The notes beneath the pieces were generated by a model that worked only from the letters and a program-made list of their open reading frames with translations, had not been told where the DNA came from and did not search any database. A program made the translations under genes and the position numbers. This document shows, one piece after another, positions 38,286 through 49,300 of a stretch of DNA of 64,000 bases. The stretch is taken from NCBI RefSeq assembly GCF_000315485.1, contig NZ_JH992941.1:496001-560000 (forward strand). The letters are read 5' to 3'. Position 1 is the first letter of the stretch. Each line of letters opens with the position of its first letter. The stretch is from Bacteroides oleiciplenus YIT 12058. Its GTDB lineage: Bacteria; Bacteroidota; Bacteroidia; Bacteroidales; Bacteroidaceae.

Positions 38286-41051
38286 TTAAAAACCTACCGA
38301 GAAGCCAACCTGAATAGATGCCGGAATAGGATGGGAGGTTCCCATTGCCTCAGGATCACACACATCTACGTGGTCAAACAAGATAAAATCGGAAGCCCTG
38401 ACGTAGAGTTTCGCTGATTGCAAAGGCGTAGAAGCCAGTAACTTTTTAGAGAACTTATAATATAACTCGGCATGACGCAACTTCAGGAAAGATTTATTGG
38501 TCAACCACACCGTATTGTCATTGAAGTTATTGGCATTTGTTCCCTGTGATAATCTTGGGAATTTAGCATTCGGCGTTTCGGGCGTCCAACGGTTGTTGTA
38601 ATAATACTCTGAGATAGAAGTATTACCCGTCAGAGGGCGGAACAAGCTCGACGTAGAAGCTATGGCAGAATAGTTGCCTGTTCCCTGCACCAATGCGTCG
38701 ATACCGATTCCCTTATATTCTATCCCAAGATTGATGGAGTAATAAATTTCAGGAACCTGACTACTATAACCGATAGCTTTCTTATCAAATTCATCAATAA
38801 TCTTATCACCATTCAGATCCCTGAACTTAATATCACCCGGCTTCACAGTCGACATGTTCTGCTTAGGACTGTCGGCAATGTCCTGTTCATCCTTAAAGAA
38901 ACCGATTGCTTCGTAACCGAAGATTTGTCCGACCGGCCGTCCTGTAGCTTTCATCCATTCATAAGGAGCATACTCCTCACCCATTTCAATAATCTTATTG
39001 CGATTAAAAGTGAAATTGCCACCTACATTAAACCGGAAATCCTTTATCTCTTTATGATAGTTCGCCGCAATTTCAACACCCTTATTCTCTACTTTTCCTA
39101 TATTCTGAAAAGCGTTGGTGGCACCCAACACAGCCGAAACATCACCGGGAGTAACCAGCATATCCGTTCTCTTCTCTTTGAACAGTTCAACGGTCAGGTC
39201 GAAAGACTTGAGAAAAGACATATCCAATCCCAGATTAGCCTTGGCAACCTTCTCATACAACATGTTCGTAGTCGGCAGACGTCCTTCTCCCAATCCGCTG
39301 GCACCATTGTATTCACCCCCCAGAATGTATCCGTTAGCCCAACCATACTTGCGATTCCACATCAAAGACTCCGGCATGATATCCGTACCGGTCAGTCCCC
39401 AGGAAGCACGGACTTTCAGAAGATCCAGAAAAGCGACGTCTTTCAGGAAATCCTCATTAGAGGCTACCCATGCAGCCGAAACAGCCGGGAAATTCCCAAA
39501 GCGATGGGCAGGAGCCAACAAGTTGGAGCCGTTACGCGAAAAGGCAACGTCTGCAATGTATTTATCAGCATACACATAATGTACATGTCCCAACAGGTTG
39601 ATACGGTTACGGGTGTTATGCTGCCCGTTCAGAATGGTCTGCTCGCGCGAAGCGGCAAGTGTCACATCCAGTTTATGATTATTCCAGGCATTGGCATAGT
39701 TCACCCTCCCCCATAGATTGAAGCGACTCCACTGATTACCGAGGGAAGAGCTGAACGAAGCAGCCGTACTTTCACCCTTCAAAGTGTAGTCTTCCGAAGA
39801 AGACGGATTGGAAACATTAGGTACGGAATACGCATAGTTCATACCATAATTATCCCAATAGTCGCAAAAGTTATCGTATGCAATGCGCGCATCTACCGAA
39901 AGACCTTTCAGGAACATACCCAAGTCTTGTCTGATAGACATATCGGCAAACAGAAGGCGCTGGTGGCTTCTGGCGTATCCTTTCGCTGCGATTTCCGCCA
40001 CCGGATTCTTTGTCCAGACATTACTTCCACCCCACTCGCCATAAGGGGTCTTAATTGGGAAAGCCGCCGCCGGAGTATTGTAAATCATACTCATAATATC
40101 CCCCGTCAAAGGGTTCGGCCGGTTATGTTCTGCCAACATACCGCTCATCTTGAATGAAAGCAAGGTCGATTTAGTCAGATCTACATCGATATTGGTTCTT
40201 ATACTCAACTTTGAATACTTAAGCTGTGACGAATATTCGTCAACGATATTCTCCGGTTTGATGAAGCCTTTATAGGACAAATAGTCTATAGAAGAGAAGT
40301 ATCTGGCCACTTTTCCTCCACCACTCAAAGTAACGAAAACATTGTCGGTAGAACCGGATTTGTTCAGAACTTCATCCATCCAGTCCACATTGCCGTAATG
40401 AGGATCGTTGTTCTTGATCCCGTTCAACTGTGTTTGGTCATACATCGGGCTCAAGCCGTCATTCTTCAGCGCTTCATTCATTGCCTGCGCATAAGTATAT
40501 CCATCGGCAAACTTCGGCAAACGGTTCAGCATATTAAAGTGGTGTTCGTAATTGACATGGATATCGATCTTCTTCCTCGAACCCGTCTTGGTTGTCACCA
40601 ACATCACTCCATTGGCACCACGCAAGCCATACAATGCGGTAGCCGCCGCATCCTTCAGTATCTGGACGCTTTCTATCTCTTCCTTTGTAATCATACTCAA
40701 GTCTCTTTCAAAACCATCTATTATCACCAGGATAGAGTTATCACGTGTAGAGTTCAGGCCACGAATTATGGTGGTCGGCACACTTTCCCAAACCGTACCA
40801 CCTTTTTGCAGTACCGTAAGTCCCAATCCTTTACCATACAGGGCGTTCAAAGGATTCGTCGCAGCACTTTTCATGATTTCATCTCCGGTAACTTCCGATA
40901 TTGCAGCCGAGGATTCTTTAGCCTTTACCGTCACGCCATAGCCTAAATTCAGAAGTCTTTCCCCCTTAGCAACAATTGCACTATCTTGTTGTGCATATGC
41001 ACTCAGACAAGAGAACATTAACGCACACGATAATTTATATATATTTCTCAT
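38286..41051 (-). CDS. Short SusC-family transporter lacking the N-terminal domain
   Basis: A 921-residue TonB-dependent transporter of the SusC group. After the signal peptide (cut near Ala20) it goes straight to a TonB-box-like stretch (LNLGYGVTVKAKES) and the plug (AATALYGLRGANGVMLVTTKTG at about 136-157), so the carboxypeptidase-regulatory-like extension seen in the other two SusC proteins is absent. The barrel ends in VGFSVGF with the terminal aromatic residue. This domain loss is known in a subset of SusC proteins, so it may be functional rather than truncated. It lies 39 bases downstream of the first susD and 23 bases upstream of its own susD. Confidence 0.93.
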   Translation of the reverse strand: MRNIYKLSCALMFSCLSAYAQQDSAIVAKGERLLNLGYGVTVKAKESSAAISEVTGDEIMKSAATNPLNALYGKGLGLTVLQKGGTVWESVPTTIIRGLNSTRDNSILVIIDGFERDLSMITKEEIESVQILKDAAATALYGLRGANGVMLVTTKTGSRKKIDIHVNYEHHFNMLNRLPKFADGYTYAQAMNEALKNDGLSPMYDQTQLNGIKNNDPHYGNVDWMDEVLNKSGSTDNVFVTLSGGGKVARYFSSIDYLSYKGFIKPENIVDEYSSQLKYSKLSIRTNIDVDLTKSTLLSFKMSGMLAEHNRPNPLTGDIMSMIYNTPAAAFPIKTPYGEWGGSNVWTKNPVAEIAAKGYARSHQRLLFADMSIRQDLGMFLKGLSVDARIAYDNFCDYWDNYGMNYAYSVPNVSNPSSSEDYTLKGESTAASFSSSLGNQWSRFNLWGRVNYANAWNNHKLDVTLAASREQTILNGQHNTRNRINLLGHVHYVYADKYIADVAFSRNGSNLLAPAHRFGNFPAVSAAWVASNEDFLKDVAFLDLLKVRASWGLTGTDIMPESLMWNRKYGWANGYILGGEYNGASGLGEGRLPTTNMLYEKVAKANLGLDMSFLKSFDLTVELFKEKRTDMLVTPGDVSAVLGATNAFQNIGKVENKGVEIAANYHKEIKDFRFNVGGNFTFNRNKIIEMGEEYAPYEWMKATGRPVGQIFGYEAIGFFKDEQDIADSPKQNMSTVKPGDIKFRDLNGDKIIDEFDKKAIGYSSQVPEIYYSINLGIEYKGIGIDALVQGTGNYSAIASTSSLFRPLTGNTSISEYYYNNRWTPETPNAKFPRLSQGTNANNFNDNTVWLTNKSFLKLRHAELYYKFSKKLLASTPLQSAKLYVRASDFILFDHVDVCDPEAMGTSHPIPASIQVGFSVGF

Positions 41052-41090
41052 AATCTTTAAATTCTTTTATTGTGATTAACAAGCTGCTGA

Positions 41091-42911
41091 CTACCATCCT
41101 GGATTCTGAGTAAGATATCCCTTATTCATTTCCACAAACGGGAAAGGAGACAGATACCATTTGGGAGTAAAGAATACAGTTCCGTTCTCACCATCCTGAA
41201 TAAATCTCTTCTTTACAGAGAACTTCTCATAAGAATATGTATTATTATCTCCACGACGAATGCGAAGTCCGTGTAGAATCTTACGGAAGTCCTTAGCCTG
41301 TTTCCATCTGATCATATCATAGTAGCGCACTTCTTCAGCACCAAATTCCCTGGCACGTTCGTCCAGAATTTCCTGACGCATCTCCTCTTGGGTTAGTCCC
41401 GGATTCAATCCGGACAGGTTAACGCGTGAACGCACGTAATTCACATATTGATAAGCATCGCTTGTACGCCCCACTTCATTCAAAGCCTCAGCATAGCTCA
41501 GGTAAATCTCGGGTAAACGTAAATAAGGCCATTGATCTTGTTTGCCAGCCATATGCTCTTTGTCCAAGATATACTTGTAAATGGCAAATCCGGTAAATGC
41601 CGCACCATCACTGGCCAGATCATTGGCTGGTCCTTCGCGACCGCCAATCCACATCTCCGCCACATGGTCCAAACCGAATTCGGCATTGTTCACCAGACAG
41701 TTCTCATACAAACGGGGATCCCTGTTGGCAAAAGGGTCTTCCGCAATATAGTTGTCCTTACTTTGCCTATCCCAAAAAGAAGCATCGAACGGAGTACCAT
41801 CCGCATAAGGGAAAAGATTCACATATTCCAGTGTAGGAGTCATTGCTCCATACGAGCCGTAAGATTGCAGATAATAACAGTCACCGTCCCAATACCAAGA
41901 CACTGTGGCACGGGCACGTGTATCAATCAACAACTCACCATTCGCTCTCCTGTAATATGCATCCTGATATGCTTGGCGGGGATTAGAAGCATTACGAACC
42001 AAGTCCCAGGGTTTGCCTTCCTGCTGATTGCGCGTCATAAACAAATCACAGGCATCAACTACATCATCCCAAAGCGACATATCTTTTCCACCAAACCAGG
42101 CATGCTGTTCCGCTACCGATGGAGTTGAGGCTTCTTCCGGATAATAAGGTTCATTATCATTGAACAAGGGACTTGCACCGAACAGCAAGACTCTAATTTT
42201 CAGTCCGAGAGCGGCAGCGGCAGTAAAGCGTCCCGCCCATTGCTCCTGTTCATTAGATTGCAAAGCCCAGGGTAATACGGCATAAGCCTGATCACAAAGG
42301 TCGGCAATGAACTCCATCGTTCCGCGGGCAGTGGCTCGCGGCAATTTAAAATCATCATTCGGATCAAATGCTTTGGTTACTAAAGGAAGACCACCATAGT
42401 TTCTGAACATATCAGCATAGTGACAAGCTATGATCATCTTAGCTTCACCCTTCAAACGTTCTTTCTCTTTATCGTCTATATTGGGAGTCTGACCGATGTT
42501 CTCAATAAATAACCAGGCCTTACGGATACCAGTCCATTGATCTTCACCGTTAGAATAAGAATAAACGGCAGCTGAATAATCGGAAGTAGCATTGAACTGG
42601 CCGGAATAATACAGACCGCTTACACCATCCCAGCTCAAACCGCTGGTAAAACAATCGGTCAGTGCATCAACGGCTCCCATATTCATTCTGTTTCCTTTCG
42701 CACTCCAGTTCAGGGGACGCCCATAATATAAGGAAGTATAAGCATTCCACAAGAATGCACGGGCATAGTTCGCATCATTGAATACTACGTCTTTATCCAC
42801 ATCCACACTCGGAGCTTTTTCCAGAAAAGCATCACCCACTTTCAAGTCATCGACGCAAGAGCCCAATGTTATCAATAGAATAAGGATTAATCCATTTAAT
42901 ATCTTTTTCAT
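41091..42911 (-). CDS. SusD/RagB-family lipoprotein, first pair of PUL2
   Basis: A 606-residue SusD homologue with lipobox LGSC (Cys19). The conserved SusD core is visible: GEAKMIIACHYADMFRNYGGLPLVTKAF near 155-185, LRLPEIYLSYAEALNEVGRTSDAYQYVNYVR near 470-500, and the C-terminal EEVRYYDMIRWKQ helix. Its C-terminus, GYLTQNPGW, is a typical SusD ending. It lies 13 bases downstream of the first susC of PUL2. Partner of the 1039-residue transporter; specificity unknown. Confidence 0.94.
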   Translation of the reverse strand: MKKILNGLILILLITLGSCVDDLKVGDAFLEKAPSVDVDKDVVFNDANYARAFLWNAYTSLYYGRPLNWSAKGNRMNMGAVDALTDCFTSGLSWDGVSGLYYSGQFNATSDYSAAVYSYSNGEDQWTGIRKAWLFIENIGQTPNIDDKEKERLKGEAKMIIACHYADMFRNYGGLPLVTKAFDPNDDFKLPRATARGTMEFIADLCDQAYAVLPWALQSNEQEQWAGRFTAAAALGLKIRVLLFGASPLFNDNEPYYPEEASTPSVAEQHAWFGGKDMSLWDDVVDACDLFMTRNQQEGKPWDLVRNASNPRQAYQDAYYRRANGELLIDTRARATVSWYWDGDCYYLQSYGSYGAMTPTLEYVNLFPYADGTPFDASFWDRQSKDNYIAEDPFANRDPRLYENCLVNNAEFGLDHVAEMWIGGREGPANDLASDGAAFTGFAIYKYILDKEHMAGKQDQWPYLRLPEIYLSYAEALNEVGRTSDAYQYVNYVRSRVNLSGLNPGLTQEEMRQEILDERAREFGAEEVRYYDMIRWKQAKDFRKILHGLRIRRGDNNTYSYEKFSVKKRFIQDGENGTVFFTPKWYLSPFPFVEMNKGYLTQNPGW

Positions 42912-42924
42912 GTCAGTCGTTGTT

Positions 42925-45900
42925 TTAGAAGCTTACATTTAAACCAAAATTGATTACACGCATCACCGGATATTGCGGCACACCACTGGACATTGACTCC
43001 GGGTCTGATATTTTCAGCTTATCAAAGGTCAGCAGATTATAACCGGTCATAAATACACGCATTTTCTCCATACCTATTTTCGGCATAAACGGAAGGCGGA
43101 AATTATAGCCGATTTCAATATTCTTCAAGCGTAAGTAACTTGCATCTTTCACCCATAATTCAGAATCCCGGTAGTTATTCTTCACACCGTCAATCGTAGC
43201 ACGCGGTAGTTTTGCAGTAGCAGCCGTTTCAGGTGTCCAACGGTCTTCAAACTGGTGAAGCATCAACGATCTGTCATTAGTTTCTCCAAGAGGTTTACGG
43301 AAAGTTTCTTGCAGAACGCGGGAAGTTTTGGTTGCGCCCACCCATAACATGCTAAAGTCAAATCCCTTATACTCGAATCCTAATGTGAGCCCTGCATTCA
43401 ATAACGGGTAACTCGGATATCCAAGTGCAGTCTTATCATTATCATCAATCTTACCGTCATTATTCAAATCTTCGTAAACCACATCACCTTCTTTCAAGAC
43501 ATAACTGTGGTCTGCTATATTCTCCATTCCTTCATAATAAAATCCTCTCACCTTCAAACCGAAAGGTTGTCCCACCGGATGGCCGGTCTTCAAAGTATAT
43601 TCATATTCCGAAGGAACTTCATCCTGATAAACAATCTTATTCTTGGCATAAGAGACATTCAGATTTGCCCAGTATCTGAGTTTCTCCAATTTATGATTCC
43701 ATTTCAAGTTCAGTTCAACTCCTTTATTAGAAACAATACCTAAGTTCAATACCGGCAGACTCATTGCGTGGATAATCGGGTCGGTCGAGGCTTTTGCCAG
43801 AATGTCTTCGCGCCTTTCATAGAAGTAATCAATACTACCACTCAGTTTCTGCCCAAACAAAGAGAAGTCGATACCATAATTTTGCTTGGCAGATTTCTCC
43901 CAACTCAGTCCCGAATTACCAAAACTCTTTTCATAAGCACCCGGTGTCCAACTCGTACCTGTACCAAACTGATAACCGCCTCCGATAAAATAGCTGTTAG
44001 GCAAGTATAAGAAACGATCCATGAAATTATTGCCGTACGGATGGTATCTGTCATTACCTACCACACCATAAGAAGCACGTATTTTTAAGAAATCAACCAC
44101 CGGATTATCTTTCAGGAACTCTTCCTGGGTAAGTACCCATCCACCTGAGACTGCGGGAAACAAACCATAACGGTTGCCGGGAGCAAAATTCTCAGAACCA
44201 TTATACCCCACGTTACCTTCAATCAGATATTTATTGTCATAATCATAAGTGACACGGCCCACCAATCCTACATATCCCCTTGGTATGCCCGGATAATCAC
44301 TGTCAGGATAATAGGCCTTACTCTGATTATAGAGAACCAATGCAGAAAGGTGATGCAAATCAAAATCGCGCTTCCAGTCGAAACTTGCCTCAGCATACCA
44401 GTCACGTGACTTACCGAAACTTTCACCATAACCAATCAGACCGGCCTCACCATCCTGAATATAAACGACTTCGTTCGGATCAGAGCTTGCCGGATGCTCC
44501 ATCCAGGTAACATCTTTTCTATACCAAGGCTGATAGCTTTCAATAGAAGTAGCACGCTCTTTCACATGGTCATATCCGCTATTATAGGCAAACTTTATCT
44601 TGAACTGCAATCCTTTGGTGACAAAATCCAGTTTCTGACTTAAAGCCAAATCCAGATTGATGACATTCGTAGTTTTAGCGCTATAACCACGTCCATAAAT
44701 ATTGCCTAAACCATCCGACAAGCCTACCGGTAGATACTGGCTATTACCTTTAATCCACTTTCCATCCACAATTCCGGGACCGGAAAACGGAGTAGCCCAA
44801 TAAATTCTGCGGAACAATTCATTTATATTATCGCCCGAACGTGGAGAATTCCTCTTTTCCACACGCCCGCCCATATTAACAGTCACAAGCGTTGTCTTTG
44901 TAAAATCAACATCCAGGTTTGCACGATAGTTATAACGGTTGAAGTTGAAGTTAGCATCATAACGGGTATCATGGTTTTTAAAGAATCCTTTCTGATTCAG
45001 CATACCCATAGAGACAAAATAACGAACTCGCTCCGTACCGCCTGAGATGTTTACGTTACCTTGTGTTTGGGGAGCAGACGACTTGAATAGCATATCCATC
45101 CAGTCCGTATCCGGATATATGATAGGATTGGAATGGGTACGGAAAGCCTCTACCGCTTCCGGGGTAAACTTAGGGTCTTTGCCATCATTCGCATAAGCCT
45201 CATTCATGAAAGTGGCATATTCATAGCTGTTCACAAATTCCGGCATGCGCGTCGGAGCCTGGATGCCGTATGAGAAAGAAGCGTTAATCTTAGCCTTACC
45301 TTCTTTACCACGTTTCGTGGTAACAATAATGACGCCATTCGCACCGCGTACACCGAATACCGCCGTCGAAGAAGCATCTTTCAGGATTGTGATGCTTTCC
45401 ACTTCATTAGGATCTATCTGAAAAAAACTCCGTTCCACACCATCCACCAGGTATAGCGGTTTGGCATTCATTGTGTTCAAAGTACTGATACCACGGATAA
45501 AGACATCCGGGTCATCTCCACCAGGCTGACCTGATGACTGCACGGAAGAAACTCCCGAAAGCACACCGGACAACATATTACCAATACTGGCTGTAGGCAC
45601 TTTCAACAGCTCATCCGTATTTATAGAGCTGATCGAACCGGTCAAAGTCACTTTCTTCTGGGCACCATAGGCAACTACTTGCACTTCGTCCAGCAAAGTA
45701 TTGGAGGTTTTCAATACAATATTGAAAACAGACTTCCCTTTCATCGGAATTTCCTGAGTCTCCATACCTACAAAAGATACGACCAAAGTTCCTTTCAGGT
45801 CATCGGCCCGAAATGAGAAATGTCCTTCAACATCCGTTATGGTTCCTGATGTGGTTCCCTTTACAAGAACACCTGCCCCAATCACAGGTTCTCCCGTATC

Positions 45901-46044
45901 ATCCTTCACAACACCCGATACTGTTGCATTCTGACCGAAAGTAGCAGTGAACGAACATATACACAATAACCCTACTATTAATTTCCGGACTAACCAGGAT
46001 TTAGCAGTGTTATTCATTTCTTCTAAATGCTTTTCATGTCCCAT
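42925..46044 (-). CDS. SusC-family TonB-dependent transporter, first pair of PUL2
   Basis: A 1039-residue SusC protein and the first gene of the PUL2 operon. Signal sequence near residues 15-37; carboxypeptidase-regulatory-like domain at about 41-112 (SGVVKDDTGEPVIGAGVLVKG); TonB-box-like LLDEVQVVAYG at 117-127; plug with ASSTAVFGVRGANGVIIVTT; barrel ending in LNVSF. Two starts are possible, 46044 and the ATG at 46017 (which has an AGAAGAA purine stretch just before it and gives a more usual signal peptide); the longer form is reported. Imports the oligosaccharide target of PUL2 with its SusD partner. Confidence 0.95.
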   Translation of the reverse strand: MGHEKHLEEMNNTAKSWLVRKLIVGLLCICSFTATFGQNATVSGVVKDDTGEPVIGAGVLVKGTTSGTITDVEGHFSFRADDLKGTLVVSFVGMETQEIPMKGKSVFNIVLKTSNTLLDEVQVVAYGAQKKVTLTGSISSINTDELLKVPTASIGNMLSGVLSGVSSVQSSGQPGGDDPDVFIRGISTLNTMNAKPLYLVDGVERSFFQIDPNEVESITILKDASSTAVFGVRGANGVIIVTTKRGKEGKAKINASFSYGIQAPTRMPEFVNSYEYATFMNEAYANDGKDPKFTPEAVEAFRTHSNPIIYPDTDWMDMLFKSSAPQTQGNVNISGGTERVRYFVSMGMLNQKGFFKNHDTRYDANFNFNRYNYRANLDVDFTKTTLVTVNMGGRVEKRNSPRSGDNINELFRRIYWATPFSGPGIVDGKWIKGNSQYLPVGLSDGLGNIYGRGYSAKTTNVINLDLALSQKLDFVTKGLQFKIKFAYNSGYDHVKERATSIESYQPWYRKDVTWMEHPASSDPNEVVYIQDGEAGLIGYGESFGKSRDWYAEASFDWKRDFDLHHLSALVLYNQSKAYYPDSDYPGIPRGYVGLVGRVTYDYDNKYLIEGNVGYNGSENFAPGNRYGLFPAVSGGWVLTQEEFLKDNPVVDFLKIRASYGVVGNDRYHPYGNNFMDRFLYLPNSYFIGGGYQFGTGTSWTPGAYEKSFGNSGLSWEKSAKQNYGIDFSLFGQKLSGSIDYFYERREDILAKASTDPIIHAMSLPVLNLGIVSNKGVELNLKWNHKLEKLRYWANLNVSYAKNKIVYQDEVPSEYEYTLKTGHPVGQPFGLKVRGFYYEGMENIADHSYVLKEGDVVYEDLNNDGKIDDNDKTALGYPSYPLLNAGLTLGFEYKGFDFSMLWVGATKTSRVLQETFRKPLGETNDRSLMLHQFEDRWTPETAATAKLPRATIDGVKNNYRDSELWVKDASYLRLKNIEIGYNFRLPFMPKIGMEKMRVFMTGYNLLTFDKLKISDPESMSSGVPQYPVMRVINFGLNVSF

Positions 46045-46101
46045 ACTTTTTCTATTAAATTAAAATTAAAAAGGTTTTTATTTATATCTGTTGCAACACT
46101 G

Positions 46102-46168
46102 CAAAAGTGATTAAAAAGAAGTTCATCGCTGTCGGGAATTCATTCATTCATGTCGAGAAATCATTCAT
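46102..46168 (-). promoter_or_regulatory. PUL2 susC promoter with 21-base direct repeat operator
   Basis: On the minus strand a -7-like element CACTTTTG (46109 to 46102) lies 57 bases before the susC start. Upstream are two direct repeats, GTCGGGAATTCATTCAT (46131-46147) and GTCGAGAAATCATTCAT (46152-46168), which agree at 15 of 17 positions and are 21 bases apart, two helical turns. This spacing suits a dimeric AraC-family DNA-binding domain such as that of the adjacent HTCS. No similar repeat is seen at the PUL1 promoters. Binding is inferred. Confidence 0.6.
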
Positions 46169-46307
46169 GCCCTGTTCCAAATGGCAAAAGAATGATGCGT
46201 CAGACCATATTGACTGATTTTTCTACCTACTTATTTTTATATTTACTTCTATTTGCAAGCGTCTTTACAATTCCTCTGTTTTATGTATTATCTTGAGTTT
46301 AATTTAG

Positions 46308-46315
46308 TATTTTTG
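46308..46315 (+). promoter_or_regulatory. -7 element of the second HTCS promoter
   Basis: TATTTTTG fits the Bacteroides TAnnTTTG consensus and lies 24 bases before the chosen ATG at 46340, giving a leader of about 18 bases. No clear -33 TTTG is found at the expected distance. The same octamer is used by the first HTCS gene. Confidence 0.55.
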
Positions 46316-46339
46316 CGAATAGCATCTAAAGACAAATAT

Positions 46340-49300
46340 ATGAAAGACATTTGGAAATCATATCTGATCTTTTTTCTAATCACTCTAATTTCCGGGAACA
46401 CGCAGGGGCAAGAATATAAGAGTGAGTTCAAGAGTCTTCCCCCTTACATCAATATCCCGACTGATGTTCAGCAGATATATCAGGATAGAGAAGGTTTTAT
46501 CTGGTTTGCCACCCGCAACGGAGTATGCCGTTTCGATGGGTATGAGTTGGAAACCTTCAAATCTAATCTATATACTCCCAATGCTTTATCCAGCAACGAC
46601 ATTCTGGTCATACAAGAGGATTATCAAAACAGACTGTGGATAGGTACCAGTTATGGTCTGAATATGCTCGACAAAAAGACGGGAAAAATTCAAAAGGATT
46701 TTGGTGTTTTGAATAATGAAAGAGTTCAATCCCTATTAATAACAAAGGACAGTACCATCTGGATAGGAACCGGCAGCTGGCTATATAAAAACGATAAAAA
46801 GCCCAACCAGCCAAATACCGCCGAAAACTTTATCAAAGTCAAACAAATGGATGTAAAATCTCTTATAGAAGCACCCAACAATCAGATATGGATAGGTACA
46901 TGGAGCAATGGGCTGCACCGTTACATTGTCTCCACAGACAGCCTAATAACTTATCCGGCCTTCAATCCTTTAAATTCTGCCTATTTCCTGTTTCAGGACA
47001 GCAAAGAGCAAATCTGGATCGGGACATGGGGATACGGACTATATAAGCTTCATCATCCCTACGATACAGAAAAAGCTTATTTCGAGAAATTCGTACACGA
47101 AAAAGGAAATAATAACAGTCTTATACATAACCTAATATATTCCATATCCGAAGACCTAAGTACCGGTACCTTATGGATAGGAACACTGGAAGGTTTGAGT
47201 TGCTTTAATGGTAAAAACTTTGTAAACTATGCCCCTAATATCCCTTCCAGCGGACTACCCTACAATGAAATCATAACGATCTTCAGGGATCGGACAGGAA
47301 CCATGTGGCTGGGTTTTCTCGGAGGAAGAGTCTATTGGGTAAAGCCACAAAATCTGCAATTCAACCGCCATCAACCCACTTATGCCTCCAATCAGACCGC
47401 CTGTAACAATATTCAAGGACTGACTATCTATAAAGATGATTTATGGATCGGTCTGGAAAAGCATAGTTTCATCATCCATGACCGCACCACACACTCCAAT
47501 AGTAAAAGGGAAAAGGCTTTTAGCCCAACCATCCTCAACTCTGAAGATACATACTATAGCTTTCTGAAGCCACAGAACAGAGATGAACTATGGTTAGGCA
47601 GTTTCGGCAATGGGCTTTACATATACCGCCCGGAAGACCATAGACAGCCTTTGTCAAACATGAGTTCAACCACAGTTCCCCAATTCCCGAATTTCATATT
47701 TTGTATGTTTGAAGATAATCGACAGAATGTTTATCTGGGTTCCACTACCGGATTAAGTATTCTGACAAAAGAAGGACAGTTTTACCACTACAATAATCTG
47801 CTCTCCCCGCAAATGCAATATTCGCATAACATTTATTCCATAACCCAAGACAGCCTCAACAATATATGGATAGGAACGGATCACAGTGGAATATTCCGTA
47901 TGCCACCTCCACAAGATTACGGGAAGTGTACATTTTTCTCTTATTCCATCAACAACCAAAAGATTAATTCAAATGAAATACAGTGTATCTTCGTAAATAA
48001 AGAAGGTAACATTCTGACAGGTACAGATGGCGGAGGACTGAATCTTTATGATCCCCAACAAGATTCTTTCATTTCCATCCATACCCAATACAATATCCCC
48101 GGCGATATGATATGCAGTATTTTGGAAGACAAACAACAAAATCTGTGGATGGGAAGCAACGTCGGATTGATAAAACTAAATCTGAAAGATTCTATTGCAG
48201 AAAGCAAATGCCGCCTCTATACCACTTCCGATGGATTGCAGGATAATAAATTCGCGAGAGGGGCTGCCTGTCAGGCGGAAGATGGAGAAATGTTTTTTGG
48301 CGGTCCTCAAGGATATAACTCTTTTTATCCTGAGAAACTGACTGCCGACGAATCACAACCGGAGATTTTTATTACTGATATACAAATACAAAACCAATCA
48401 CTGAAGAATCTTCCGGCAACGGAGAGAGCCGCGATTTCTGACTTTGCTCCCGGATACACCCGGACTCTTCGCCTGAATTATAAGCAAAATGATTTCAGTT
48501 GTAAACTATCTGTACTAAACTTCTATAATCCGGAAAAGAATGAGTATGCCTACAAGTTAGAAGGTCTGGACCATACTTGGCAGTACACTTCCAACAGAAG
48601 CAACATTATATCCTACAGTAATCTGGAAAGTGGTACCTATACACTATATATAAAAGGAAGCAATGGAAATGGAAAATGGAGTGAGGTAAAAGAAGCCATT
48701 ACCATTACTGTAACCCCTCCTTGGTGGAGTAGCTCCTGGGCGTATTTCTTTTACTCTATATTCATTGTCAGCCTCATAGCCAATGCAATACGTATCGGAA
48801 GAAAAAAAATCAGGCAAAAAAATGCCCTCCGGATAAAAGAGCTGGAACAGAAGAAACAAGAGGAATTAAATCGTGCCAAACTACAATTCTTTACAAATAT
48901 CACACACGAGTTACTTACTCCGTTAACCGTTATTTCTGTTACACTAAATGAAATCAAAAGTTACGCTCCAAGTGATTATTATTCCATAATGGATAATAAT
49001 ATCAATCGACTGAAGCGTCTGTTACAACAAATTCTGGAATTCAGAAAAGCAGAATCCGGTAATTTGAAGCTGAAAGTGTCACAAGGTAACATCACATCTT
49101 TCATCATGAACAGCGTCAACAGTTTCCTGCCTTTAGTAAAGAAGAAAAAGATGCAACTGGAAATATCTGTTGAGCAGGAAGATATAATAGGATATTTTGA
49201 TCCGGATAAGATAGACAAGATACTCTATAATCTGCTTTCTAACGCGTTCAAATATAACAAAGAGGGTAAGAAAATCCATATCAATATTTCTTACAGTACA

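Noticed and set aside
46253..46339. Upstream ATG extending the second HTCS by 29 residues
   Set aside because: It lies before the TATTTTTG -7 element and blurs the signal peptide.
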